A stretch of 64,000 nucleotides of DNA, taken from the NCBI RefSeq assembly GCF_008929045.1, contig NZ_VFAH01000013.1:62001-126000 (forward strand), given 5' to 3'. This document shows, one piece after another, positions 8,119 to 16,776 of the stretch. Below the pieces are notes generated by a model, which worked only from the letters and a program-made list of their open reading frames with translations, was not told the DNA's origin and made no database searches. This stretch comes from Noviherbaspirillum aerium (GTDB lineage: Bacteria; Pseudomonadota; Gammaproteobacteria; Burkholderiales; Burkholderiaceae_D). A program made the position numbers and the translations under genes. The number at the start of each line of letters is the position of its first letter. Positions within the stretch are counted from its first letter, which is position 1.

Positions 8119-8138
8119 TGGCAGTCAGGCAGCCGATC
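8094..8138 (+). promoter_or_regulatory. Strong hairpin in the leuA leader
   Basis: A 13-bp stem (8094-8106 with 8126-8138, one G-T pair) is extended inside the loop by a 4-bp stem (8107-8110 with 8119-8122). It lies 43 nt ahead of the leuA start and has no T-tract, so it is not a simple terminator. It overlaps the end of the second small ORF. Its role is inferred from position only. Confidence 0.45.
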
Positions 8139-8181
8139 CGCCACATCGCCATTCCATTGTCCGGACTAAAAGGTTACTCAC

Positions 8182-9867
8182 ATGATGTTGCAAAATCCCG
8201 CTGCGAAATATCGCCCCTTCCCTCCCATCCGCCTCACCGATCGCACCTGGCCCGACCAGGTGATTTCGAGGCCGCCGATCTGGATGAGCACCGACCTGCG
8301 CGACGGCAACCAGTCGCTGATCGAGCCGATGAACCCGGAGCGCAAGCTGCGCTTCTTCGAGATGCTGGTCAAGATCGGGCTCAAGGAAATCGAAGTCGCG
8401 TTTCCCTCCGCGTCACAGACCGACTTCGATTTCGTGCGCAAGCTCATCGACGAGAAACGCATTCCGGACGATGTGACGATCGAAGTGCTGACCCAGTCGC
8501 GCGAAGACCTGATCCGCCGCACCGTGGAATCCGCCGTCGGCGCCAAGCGCGCGATCGTGCATCTGTATAACGCGGTCAGCCCTTCGTTCCGCCGCATCGT
8601 GTTCGGCATGTCGCGCGAAGAGGTCAAGCAGATCGCCGTCGCCGGCACGCGCCTGATCAAGGAACTGACCTCGGCGCATCCGGAAACCGAATGGGTATTC
8701 CAGTATTCGCCGGAAACCTTCAGCATGGCGGAGCTCGACGTCGCCAAGGAGGTCTGCGATGCGGTGTCGGAAGTCTGGCAGCCGACGCCGGAGCGCAAGA
8801 TGATCATCAATCTCCCGGCCACCGTGGAATGCGCAACGCCGAACATTTATGCCGACCAGGTGGAATGGATGCATCGCAACCTCGCGCGCCGCGATTCCAT
8901 CCTCATCAGCGTCCATCCGCATAATGACCGCGGCACCGGCGTGGCCGCCGCGGAGATGGCGGTGATGGCGGGCGCCGACCGTGTCGAGGGCTGCCTGTTC
9001 GGCAATGGCGAGCGCACCGGCAATGTCGACCTCGTGACGCTTGCCCTGAATCTTTACACCCAGGGCGTGAACCCCGGCCTGGATTTTTCCGACATCGATG
9101 CCGTGCGCAAATGCGTCGAGGAATGCAACCAGCTGCCTGTGCATCCGCGCCATCCTTATGTCGGCGACCTGGTATTCACCGCCTTCTCCGGCTCCCACCA
9201 GGACGCGATCAAGAAGGGCTTCGCCCAGCAGCAGGCCGACGGCATCTGGGAAGTGCCGTATCTGCCGATCGACCCGGCGGATGTCGGCCGCAGCTACGAT
9301 GCGGTCATCCGCGTCAACAGCCAGTCCGGCAAGGGCGGCATGTCCTACCTGCTCGAACAGGAGTACGGCTTCAAGCTGCCGCGCCGCCTGCAGATCGAGC
9401 TCAGCCGCGCCATCCAGCATGTCACCGATGCCACCGGCAAGGAAGTCGGCGCCGGCGACATTTACGACATCTTCCGCAGTGAATACCTGGAGCGCAATGC
9501 GCCCTATGCCTATCATGCTCACCAGATGCTGCAGGAAGCCGGCGCGGCGCAGCGCGTGGAAGTGAAGGCCGAGATCGAAAAGGACGGAAAGAAGGCCATC
9601 CTGCATGGTCATGGCAATGGCCCGATCGATGCCTTCGTGCAGGCGCTCGGCATCGACATCAACGTGATGGATTATCACGAGCATGCGATTGGCGCCGGCG
9701 CCGATGCGCGCGCTGCCTGCTATGTGGAGCTGCGCGTCAACAACGGCCCTACCCTGTTCGGCGTCGGCGTGGACAGCAACATCGTCACCGCCTCCTTCAA
9801 GGCGGTGCTGTCCGCGGTCAACCGCGAACTCGGTTCGGGACAGTCGCAGGACGCACTGGCTGCCTGA
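8182..9867 (+). CDS. leuA: 2-isopropylmalate synthase (long form)
   Basis: First committed step of leucine biosynthesis: acetyl-CoA plus 2-oxoisovalerate to 2-isopropylmalate, cytosolic, feedback-inhibited by leucine. 561 residues, the long LeuA type also found in actinobacteria and pseudomonads. The catalytic TIM barrel starts with [11 protein letters not shown] (near residue 34) and contains the metal-binding HPHNDRGTG (near residue 249). The C-terminal ~150 residues form the LeuA dimer/allosteric domain, here with [15 protein letters not shown]. An AAGG ribosome-binding site precedes ATG 8182. It stands alone between the leader and a strong terminator, away from leuCDB. Confidence 0.96.
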   Translation: MMLQNPAAKYRPFPPIRLTDRTWPDQVISRPPIWMSTDLRDGNQSLIEPMNPERKLRFFEMLVKIGLKEIEVAFPSASQTDFDFVRKLIDEKRIPDDVTIEVLTQSREDLIRRTVESAVGAKRAIVHLYNAVSPSFRRIVFGMSREEVKQIAVAGTRLIKELTSAHPETEWVFQYSPETFSMAELDVAKEVCDAVSEVWQPTPERKMIINLPATVECATPNIYADQVEWMHRNLARRDSILISVHPHNDRGTGVAAAEMAVMAGADRVEGCLFGNGERTGNVDLVTLALNLYTQGVNPGLDFSDIDAVRKCVEECNQLPVHPRHPYVGDLVFTAFSGSHQDAIKKGFAQQQADGIWEVPYLPIDPADVGRSYDAVIRVNSQSGKGGMSYLLEQEYGFKLPRRLQIELSRAIQHVTDATGKEVGAGDIYDIFRSEYLERNAPYAYHAHQMLQEAGAAQRVEVKAEIEKDGKKAILHGHGNGPIDAFVQALGIDINVMDYHEHAIGAGADARAACYVELRVNNGPTLFGVGVDSNIVTASFKAVLSAVNRELGSGQSQDALAA

Positions 9868-9890
9868 GCGTATTCGTCGCCTGAAAAGAA

Positions 9891-9926
9891 AACGCCTGCC
9901 GCATCAACCATGCGGCAGGCGTTTTT
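9891..9926 (+). terminator. Rho-independent terminator after leuA
   Basis: Perfect 14-bp stem (9891-9904 with 9910-9923), 5-nt loop, five T residues. The A-rich left flank makes it work for the convergent egtDB transcripts as well. Confidence 0.92.
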
Positions 9927-9946
9927 CATTCGGCGCTCCGACGCTC

Positions 9947-11233
9947 TCAGGAAGATCTCGCCAGCCGTATGCCCGTGAACTGCCAGCGGGCGGTAGCGGG
10001 AAAGAAATTGCGATAGCTGGCACGCGCATGCCCCTCCGGCGTCGCGCAGGACGATCCGCGCAGCACATACTGGTTGGACATGAACTTGCCGTTGTACTCG
10101 CCGATGGCACCGTCGGCGGCGCGGTAGCCGGGATACGGCGCATAGCTGCTGAGCGTCCATTGCCAGGCGCTGCCGAACAGTTGCATCAGGCTGTCCTGGC
10201 TGTCATTGCTGTCATTGCTGTCTTTGCCGCCGCCGTGATCCGAGCCGCATGCCGCGGGATGCAAGGCGGGCCGTCCGAAGTCGGTGCAGCCCCGTGCCGC
10301 ATGCTCCCACTCCGCCTCGGTCGGCAGCCGCGCACCGGCCCAGCGGGCATAGGCATCGGCCTCGAAGAAGGACAGGTGCGTGACCGGGCGGTGCGGGTCG
10401 AGCGCCTGCAATCCCTGCAGCGTGAACTCCTGCCAGGCATCGCCGTCGCGCCGCCAGTAGATCGGCTGCGACAGGTTGCCGGCGCGTATCCAGTCCCATC
10501 CCTCCGACAACCACAGCGAGGGCGTCGCATAGCCGCTGCTGTCGATGAATGCCAGATACTCGCCATTGGTGACGAGACGCGAAGCCATTGCGAAGCCTTC
10601 GACGAACTGCCGGTGCCGCGGCAATTCATTGTCGAAGCAGAAGTCGTCGCCCTTGCAGCCAATCTCCACCACGCCGGCCTCGAAACGCCGCCAATGCATG
10701 TCGGGCGCGACACGTCCGGGCATCCATGGCGTCTGAAGATAGGCGGGTTCGAGGGGATTCATCGACAGCATGTGCTTCACATCGGTCAGCATCAGTTCCT
10801 GGTGCTGCTGTTCATGATGCAGGCCGACTTCCAGCAATGCGGCGATCCGGCCATCCGTGCCCCCGGCGGCCAGCAGCATGTTCATCCGCTCGTCGACATG
10901 GCGCCGGTAGGCCAGCACATCGGCCAGCGGCGGGCGCGTCAGCAGTCCGCGCTGCGGGCGCGGATGCTTGTCGCCGACGCCGTTGTAATAGGAATTGAAC
11001 AGCACCCGGAATGCGGGATGAAACGGCTTGAAGTCCTTTTCATGCGGTTCAAGAATGAAGGTTTCGAAGAACCAGGTGGTATGCGCCAGGTGCCATTTGA
11101 TCGGGCTGGCATCCGGCATCGACTGCGCGCAGCAATCCTCGTCGGACAGCGGTTCGGCGATCTCGCGGCTGCGCCGGCGCACGGCGCGGAATCGATCAAG
11201 CAGGGTGGCTGACAGGTTCAGGTCATCGGGCAT
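9947..11233 (-). CDS. egtB: Ergothioneine biosynthesis iron-dependent sulfoxide synthase EgtB
   Basis: Joins trimethylhistidine (hercynine) to a cysteine thiol donor with O2 during ergothioneine synthesis. 428 residues. The DinB_2 domain carries the three iron ligands: H51 in WHLAHTTWFFE, and H140 and H144 in HHEQQHQEL. The C-terminal FGE-sulfatase domain has RLPTEAEWEHAARG and ends with the NFFPATARWQFTGIRLA segment. Near residues 335-345 a short acidic Ser/Asn/Asp repeat is encoded by 9-bp tandem units (10192-10227), probably in a surface loop. It is 11 nt downstream of egtD, so the order is egtD-egtB on the minus strand. No egtA, egtC or egtE is visible here. Confidence 0.93.
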   Translation of the reverse strand: MPDDLNLSATLLDRFRAVRRRSREIAEPLSDEDCCAQSMPDASPIKWHLAHTTWFFETFILEPHEKDFKPFHPAFRVLFNSYYNGVGDKHPRPQRGLLTRPPLADVLAYRRHVDERMNMLLAAGGTDGRIAALLEVGLHHEQQHQELMLTDVKHMLSMNPLEPAYLQTPWMPGRVAPDMHWRRFEAGVVEIGCKGDDFCFDNELPRHRQFVEGFAMASRLVTNGEYLAFIDSSGYATPSLWLSEGWDWIRAGNLSQPIYWRRDGDAWQEFTLQGLQALDPHRPVTHLSFFEADAYARWAGARLPTEAEWEHAARGCTDFGRPALHPAACGSDHGGGKDSNDSNDSQDSLMQLFGSAWQWTLSSYAPYPGYRAADGAIGEYNGKFMSNQYVLRGSSCATPEGHARASYRNFFPATARWQFTGIRLARSS

Positions 11234-11244
11234 GGTGCAGGCCT

Positions 11245-12225
11245 TTACATTGCGCGCGCGTGGCAGACCAGGAACCAGCCCTTCTCGTCCGTCCAGGTGC
11301 GTATCGCGCCGAAACCGGCGCGTTCAAGCAACTGGAGGAAGCCCTGGCGCGTGTACTTGTAGCTGTTTTCGGTATGGATGCGCTCGCCCCTGCCGAACCG
11401 GCGTTCGCCATCCGTCCAGCGCACCGTCACATCGCTGCGCGCTTCGAGATGCATTTCGATGCGGGAAGCGGCCTCGTTGTAAAAGGCCACGTGGCGCCAG
11501 TCCCGGACATCGAAGTCGGCGCCCAGCAATGCATTGAGGTGCCGCAGCAGATTGAGATTGAATGCGGCGGTCACGCCCAGTCCGTCGTCATAGGCGGCGT
11601 CGAGCACGGCCTTGTCCTTCACCAGGTCGACGCCGATCAGCAGGCCGCCGTCGCCCTGGCAGGCCGCGCGCATCCTGTCGAGCATATCGGCGGCCGCCTC
11701 GGGCGTGAAATTGCCGATCGAGGATCCGGGGTAGAAGAACAGCCGCTTGTCGCGCCGCACCGCGGCGGGCAATGCCATCTCCGCCGAGAAGTCCATGCCG
11801 ATGCCCGTCATCCTGATCTGCGGGAATTGCTGGCGCAGGCCGTCGACCGCGCTCCTGAGAAAGTCCACGGAGATATCCACCGGCACATATTGCAGAGGCT
11901 GGAGCAGCGGGAACATGCGCGCCGCCTTCGCGCAATTGCCGGCCCCGAGATCGATCAGCGTGCTGCCCTTGCCGATGGCGCGCGCCATGTCATAGAGATG
12001 GGTGTCGAAGATGGCGGCTTCGGTGCGCGTCGGGTAATACTCGGGCAATTCGCAGATGGCTTCGAACAATTTCGAGCCGAGCGCGTCGTACAGGAACTTG
12101 GGTGAAGTGCTCGCCTGCGCGGCGAGCAGGCCGGCAGTGAGTTCGGTCCGCATCGCGGCGTCATCCCTCCGGAAAATTTGTAGGAAACCGCTGTGGGTCG
12201 AATCCGGGACGAGGGAAGGCGCCAT
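11245..12225 (-). CDS. egtD: L-histidine N-alpha-methyltransferase EgtD
   Basis: SAM-dependent trimethylation of histidine to hercynine, the first step of ergothioneine synthesis. 326 residues, normal for the family. The Rossmann-like fold shows LIDLGAGNCAKAARM near residue 90 (SAM motif I). The N-terminal Tyr-Asp-Ala-Leu-Gly-Ser-Lys-Leu-Phe segment is typical of EgtD, as are PGSSIGNF near residue 163 and the C-terminal ENSYKYT motif. The ATG at 12225 begins the leftward egtDB operon. A divergent ABC operon starts about 200 bp away. Confidence 0.94.
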   Translation of the reverse strand: MAPSLVPDSTHSGFLQIFRRDDAAMRTELTAGLLAAQASTSPKFLYDALGSKLFEAICELPEYYPTRTEAAIFDTHLYDMARAIGKGSTLIDLGAGNCAKAARMFPLLQPLQYVPVDISVDFLRSAVDGLRQQFPQIRMTGIGMDFSAEMALPAAVRRDKRLFFYPGSSIGNFTPEAAADMLDRMRAACQGDGGLLIGVDLVKDKAVLDAAYDDGLGVTAAFNLNLLRHLNALLGADFDVRDWRHVAFYNEAASRIEMHLEARSDVTVRWTDGERRFGRGERIHTENSYKYTRQGFLQLLERAGFGAIRTWTDEKGWFLVCHARAM

Positions 12226-12433
12226 GAATGTAAGTGAGCAAGTTTGCCTTACTGCAGCTTAGGCGATTGAGGGAGGATGACAAGGTTTGTGGCTATCATA
12301 GTAAAGACCTTAAGTACATCCTTGAGGCGACACAAGAGTTTTCGAGTATCGATATGCGCTTCGGGCGAAATCTTGCAGCCATTCAACGGCTCGCCCGCTT
12401 TCTTGACAGTTACATAACAAACCAGATGAATCG

Positions 12434-13099
12434 ATGCTGAATCTGCATGATGTCACCAAATCCTACGCCAGCGGCAGGCAGGTGCTGAGCCGCTTGAGCT
12501 ACACCCTGGAAGCGGGGGAATACGTGGCCATCATGGGCGAATCGGGTGTCGGCAAGTCTACCCTGCTTAACCTCATCGCGGGGCTCGATACGCCGGATTC
12601 GGGCCGCATCGAGATCGACGGCACGGATATTTCGTCGATGCAGGATGACGCGGCAACGCGGCTGCGCCGGGAAAAGTTCGGTTTCGTGTTCCAGGCTTTC
12701 CATATCCTTCCGCATCTGACCATCGCGCAGAACGTCGGCCTGCCCCTGCTGCTCAACAACTCGGCCGCCCGCAGCGCCGAGGACATGCTGGCCGCCGTCG
12801 GCCTCGCCGGACGCGGCAGGGATTTTCCGCGCCAGCTGTCCGGCGGCGAACTGCAGCGCGTGGCGATCGCGCGCGCACTGATCCACCGTCCCAAGCTGAT
12901 CCTTGCCGACGAGCCTACCGGCAACCTGGATCCGGATACGGCGGCGGACGTCCTGGAACTGCTGCGGGACGAGATCAAGCAGAACGGCTCGTCGGCCATC
13001 ATCGTCACCCATTCGCATGCCGCCGCCGCCAGCGCGGACCGGGTGCTGGAACTGACCAAGCACGGCTTGCATCCCATGGCGGCGGGACGGCCCGGATGA
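12434..13099 (+). CDS. ABC transporter ATP-binding protein, LolD/AttE type
   Basis: 221-residue nucleotide-binding subunit of a MacB/LolD-like (type VII) ABC system. Walker A GESGVGKST is near residues 35-43, then Q-loop Phe-Gln-Ala, signature LSGGE near 136, Walker B LILADE near 154 and the H-loop His in VTHSH. It overlaps the FtsX-type permease gene by 4 nt (ATGA), followed by a lipocalin-fold protein. This trio matches the AttE-AttF/G-AttH arrangement known from Agrobacterium and found in many proteobacteria. The substrate is unknown; lipid or surface-molecule handling is inferred from the permease class. Confidence 0.88.
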   Translation: MLNLHDVTKSYASGRQVLSRLSYTLEAGEYVAIMGESGVGKSTLLNLIAGLDTPDSGRIEIDGTDISSMQDDAATRLRREKFGFVFQAFHILPHLTIAQNVGLPLLLNNSAARSAEDMLAAVGLAGRGRDFPRQLSGGELQRVAIARALIHRPKLILADEPTGNLDPDTAADVLELLRDEIKQNGSSAIIVTHSHAAAASADRVLELTKHGLHPMAAGRPG

Positions 13100-15645
13100 G
13101 GCCGCAGGCGATCCCTTCGCTGCGCCGCTGGCTGCTGGCGGGAGAATGGCGCGCGCATCCGGTGCGCACCCTGGTCGCGATGGCGGCCATTGCCATCGGC
13201 GTCGCCCTGGGTTTCGCGATACACCTGATCAATGCCGCCGCCTATAACGAATTCTCCGCCGCCGTCAGAAGCCTGTCCGGCCAGGCGGAGCTGCAGGTGC
13301 GCGGCACCCAGGCTTTCATCGATGAGAGCCTGTACGGCCGCCTGGCGCAGCGGCCGGAAGTGGCGCTTGCCAGCCCGGTGCTGGAAGTCGACGCGGCGGT
13401 GCCGGCGCGGCGCGAAGCGCTCAAGGTGATCGGCATCGATGTATTCCAGGCCGGTGCCATCGCGCCCGACCTGATCGGACTGCCGGCCGAGGACAAGCCA
13501 TTCGACACGCTGGCGGATGACGCCCTGTTCCTGTCGCCGGCCGCGATGGAATGGCTGAATGCGCGCCAGGGCGACATGCTGCGCCTGCAGGTCGGCACGC
13601 AGATGCTGGAGCTGCGCGTGGCCGGCGGACTGGTGCGGGCGCGGGCCGGGCAAAGGCTGGCCGTGATGGATATCGGCGCCGCGCAATGGCGCTTGCAGCG
13701 GCTGGGGCAGCTGTCGCGCATCGACCTGAAGCTGACTTCCGGCGTGGACCGGGCCGCCTTTGCCGCGCAGCTTGCGCGCGAGCTGCCGCCGGATGTGCTC
13801 GTCACCGAACCGGAAGACCAGGAAGCGCGCACCGCCAACATGTCGCGCGCCTACCGCGTCAATCTCAATGTGCTGGCGCTGGTGGCGCTGTTTACCGGCG
13901 CCTTCCTGGTGTTCTCGACGCAGGCGCTGTCGGTGATACGCCGGCGCAGCCAGCTGGCGCTGCTGCGCGTGCTCGGCATGACGCGCGGCCAGGTGCTTTC
14001 GCAGATCCTGCTTGAAGGCGCCGGACTGGGCATCGTCGGCTCGCTGATCGGCCTGGCGGCCGGTTACGGAATGGCGGCGGCGGCCCTGCGCCTGTTCGGC
14101 GGCGACCTGGGCGGCGGCTATTTCCCGGGCGTGCAGCCAAGCGTGCAGTTCACGCCGGTTGCCGCCTGCGTATTCTTCCTGCTGGGGACGGCGGCGGCCA
14201 TGCTCGGCTGCGCCGCCCCGGCATGGGAAGCGGCGCGCGCAAAGCCGGCCCATGCGATCAAGTCGGGCAGCGAGGATACGGCGCTGTCGCGGCTGTCGCC
14301 GCCCTGGCCCGCGATCGGACTCCTCCTCCTCGGCGCCGGCATGACGCGCCTGCCGCCGGTCGCCGAACTCCCTGTCTTCGGCTACCTGGCGATCGCCCTG
14401 CTGCTGATCGGCGGCATCGGCCTGATGCCGCGGCTGGCGGCCCTGGTGTTTTCGGTGCTGGCTCGCATGGGCGACAAGGCGTCGCCCGGCCTGCGCGGAT
14501 CGGTCGCCACACTGTCCCTCGCCCGGCTCGCCAATGCGCCGAACCAGGCGTCGATTGCGCTGGGCGGCGTGCTGTCGAGCTTCAGCCTGATGGTGGCAAT
14601 GGCCATCATGGTGTCGAGTTTCCGCGTGTCGGTCGACGACTGGCTGGGCCAGGTGCTGTCGGCGGATCTGTATGTGCGCGCGGCCGGCGGCGGAAGCAGC
14701 GGCAAGCTGTCGGCCGACGAGCAGCGCGCCATTGCCGCCGTTCCGGGCGTCAGGAGGGCCGATTTCCAGCGTGTTTCCCAGCTGTCCATCGATCCGGCCC
14801 GGCCGTCGGTGACGGTGATCGCGAAGCCGATCGACCGTGCCGATCCGGGCAGATCATTGCCGCTTATCGGCGAATCCGCGCCGTTGCCCCCCGAAGCAGG
14901 GCCGCCGCCGATCTGGGTCTCGGAAGCCATGGTCGACCTGTACGGATACCAGCCCGGCAAGGAAGTCGCGCTGCCGCTCGGCGGGCAGGCACGGCAATTC
15001 ATCGTGGCGGGCGTATGGCGCGACTACGCCCGCCAGTCCGGGGCGATCCAGATGCAGCTCGACGACTACCGCCGCATCAGCGGCGACCGCGAAGTCAATG
15101 ATGTGGCGCTCTGGCTGGACAAGGATGCATCGCCGAGGCAGGTTGCCGACGCGCTGAAGGAGCTGCCCTTCGGCGAGGCGCTCGAACTTGCGGAACCGGG
15201 ACAGATACGCGCGCTCAGCCTGCAGATTTTCGACCGCAGCTTCGCGGTCACCTACCTGCTCGAAGGCGTCGCCATCCTGATCGGCCTGTTCGGCATTGCC
15301 GCCACCTTCTCGGCGCAGACGCTGGCGCGGGCCAAGGAATTCGGCATGCTGCGGCATATCGGCGTGCTGCGCCGGGAAATCCTGTCCATGCTGGCGCTCG
15401 AAGGCGGCCTGCTTACCCTGCTCGGCATTCTCACCGGCTTCCTGCTCGGCGGCGCGATCAGCCTGATTCTCATTTTCATCGTCAATCCGCAATCCTTCCA
15501 CTGGACCATGCAGCTGCACATGCCGTGGACGCTGCTTGCCGCGGTGGCCGCGCTGCTGCTGGCATCGGCGGCGGCTACCGCGCTCATTGCGGGAAGGCAT
15601 GCGGTATCGGCACAGGCGATCAGCGCGGTCAGGGAGGACTGGTAA
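13096..15645 (+). CDS. FtsX-like ABC transporter permease (fused AttF/G type)
   Basis: 849-residue permease with one N-terminal membrane anchor (about residues 24-46), a large periplasmic domain, and two FtsX/MacB-type membrane blocks. The first is at about 260-420 (three to four helices); the second is C-terminal at about 715-840, with further hydrophobic segments around 430-470. It thus combines in one chain what LolC/LolE-type systems split between two subunits. These transporters usually move lipids or lipoproteins, or do mechanical work across the periplasm. The stop codon shares one base with the ATG of the next gene, so translation is probably coupled. Confidence 0.87.
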   Translation: MRPQAIPSLRRWLLAGEWRAHPVRTLVAMAAIAIGVALGFAIHLINAAAYNEFSAAVRSLSGQAELQVRGTQAFIDESLYGRLAQRPEVALASPVLEVDAAVPARREALKVIGIDVFQAGAIAPDLIGLPAEDKPFDTLADDALFLSPAAMEWLNARQGDMLRLQVGTQMLELRVAGGLVRARAGQRLAVMDIGAAQWRLQRLGQLSRIDLKLTSGVDRAAFAAQLARELPPDVLVTEPEDQEARTANMSRAYRVNLNVLALVALFTGAFLVFSTQALSVIRRRSQLALLRVLGMTRGQVLSQILLEGAGLGIVGSLIGLAAGYGMAAAALRLFGGDLGGGYFPGVQPSVQFTPVAACVFFLLGTAAAMLGCAAPAWEAARAKPAHAIKSGSEDTALSRLSPPWPAIGLLLLGAGMTRLPPVAELPVFGYLAIALLLIGGIGLMPRLAALVFSVLARMGDKASPGLRGSVATLSLARLANAPNQASIALGGVLSSFSLMVAMAIMVSSFRVSVDDWLGQVLSADLYVRAAGGGSSGKLSADEQRAIAAVPGVRRADFQRVSQLSIDPARPSVTVIAKPIDRADPGRSLPLIGESAPLPPEAGPPPIWVSEAMVDLYGYQPGKEVALPLGGQARQFIVAGVWRDYARQSGAIQMQLDDYRRISGDREVNDVALWLDKDASPRQVADALKELPFGEALELAEPGQIRALSLQIFDRSFAVTYLLEGVAILIGLFGIAATFSAQTLARAKEFGMLRHIGVLRREILSMLALEGGLLTLLGILTGFLLGGAISLILIFIVNPQSFHWTMQLHMPWTLLAAVAALLLASAAATALIAGRHAVSAQAISAVREDW

Positions 15646-16757
15646 TGCACGGCTCGACACAGGCAGGCTCATCTCTCGGCGCATGGCTGCTGCGCATGGC
15701 GCTCAGCATGCTGGCGCTATGCTGCGGCATTTCCGCATCGGCGGCACCGCCCCGCCTGGCAGCGGTCGAACCGGGCCGGCAACTGGTCTTCCCGCAAGAC
15801 TTCGGCGCCCATCCCGGCTACCGCACCGAATGGTGGTATGTGACGGGCTGGGTCGAGACGCCCGACAGGAAGCCGCTCGGCTTCCAGGTCACCTTCTTCC
15901 GGTCGGCGACCGACCACGACCCCGCCAATCCCAGCCGCTTCGCGCCCAGGCAGCTCATCATCGCCCATGCCGCGCTGTCCGATCCGGCGCAAGGCAAGCT
16001 GCTGCACGACCAGAAAAGCGCGCGCGAAGGCTTCGGCATTGCGCATGCCAAGGAAGGCAATACCGATGTCCGTCTCGGCGCATGGACCTTCGTGCGGACC
16101 GCGCAGGGCCGCTACGAAACCGTCGTTCCCGCCGGCGAGTTCGAGTTCCGCCTGCAGCTGGATCCGACGCAGCCGGTGATGCTGCAGGGCGCGCAAGGAT
16201 ACTCCCGCAAGGGACCGCGGCCGGAACAGGCCAGCTACTACTACAGCGAACCGCAGCTCAAGGTCACCGGCACGGTCAGCCTGCACGGCAAGCCGGTCGA
16301 AGTCAGCGGCAGCGCCTGGCTCGATCATGAATGGTCGACCAGCGTACTCGACGAGAATGCCACCGGCTGGGACTGGGTCGGCGCCAACCTGGATGACGGC
16401 AGCGCATTGATGGCCTTCCAGATCCGCAACAAGGACGGCTCCCGCCTGTGGGCCCATGCGGCGCTGCGCGCGCCCGACGGCCGCATCACCCAATTCCCGC
16501 CGGAACAGGTAAGCTTCACGCCAACGCGCAGCTGGCGCTCGCCGCGCACCGGCGCCAGCTATCCGGTCGCCACCCGCATCGAGGCCGGCAACCAGGTCTT
16601 CGAGCTGACGCCGCTGCAGGACGACCAGGAACTCGACTCGCGGCAATCGACCGGCGCCGTCTACTGGGAAGGCGCCGTGACGCTGACCCGCGACGGACGG
16701 CGTGCCGGGCGCGGCTATCTCGAAATGACCGGCTATGTGAAACCCATGAAGCTATGA
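15645..16757 (+). CDS. AttH-like lipocalin-domain periplasmic protein
   Basis: 370 residues from ATG 15645, which overlaps the permease stop by one base. A Sec signal peptide is evident (Leu/Ala-rich core ending Ala-Ser-Ala-Ala near residue 34). The mature protein has the tandem lipocalin-like fold of the CrtC/AttH family, with RTEWWYVTGW near residue 60, an Ala-Trp-Leu-Asp-His-Glu-Trp motif near 225 and a Trp-Asp-Trp-Val-Gly segment after it. Family members include carotenoid hydratases and Agrobacterium AttH, so a hydrolase/hydratase or lipid-binding role is possible. No carotenoid genes are nearby, which favours a transport partner for the upstream ABC pair. The longer frame back to 15525 lies inside the permease and is not used. 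Confidence 0.82.
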   Translation: MHGSTQAGSSLGAWLLRMALSMLALCCGISASAAPPRLAAVEPGRQLVFPQDFGAHPGYRTEWWYVTGWVETPDRKPLGFQVTFFRSATDHDPANPSRFAPRQLIIAHAALSDPAQGKLLHDQKSAREGFGIAHAKEGNTDVRLGAWTFVRTAQGRYETVVPAGEFEFRLQLDPTQPVMLQGAQGYSRKGPRPEQASYYYSEPQLKVTGTVSLHGKPVEVSGSAWLDHEWSTSVLDENATGWDWVGANLDDGSALMAFQIRNKDGSRLWAHAALRAPDGRITQFPPEQVSFTPTRSWRSPRTGASYPVATRIEAGNQVFELTPLQDDQELDSRQSTGAVYWEGAVTLTRDGRRAGRGYLEMTGYVKPMKL

Positions 16758-16776
16758 TCTCCGACATGAAGGACCG

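Noticed and set aside
12234-12440. 68-codon ORF between egtD and the ABC operon
   Set aside because: No ribosome-binding site, no family features, and its end overlaps the start of the ATPase gene.
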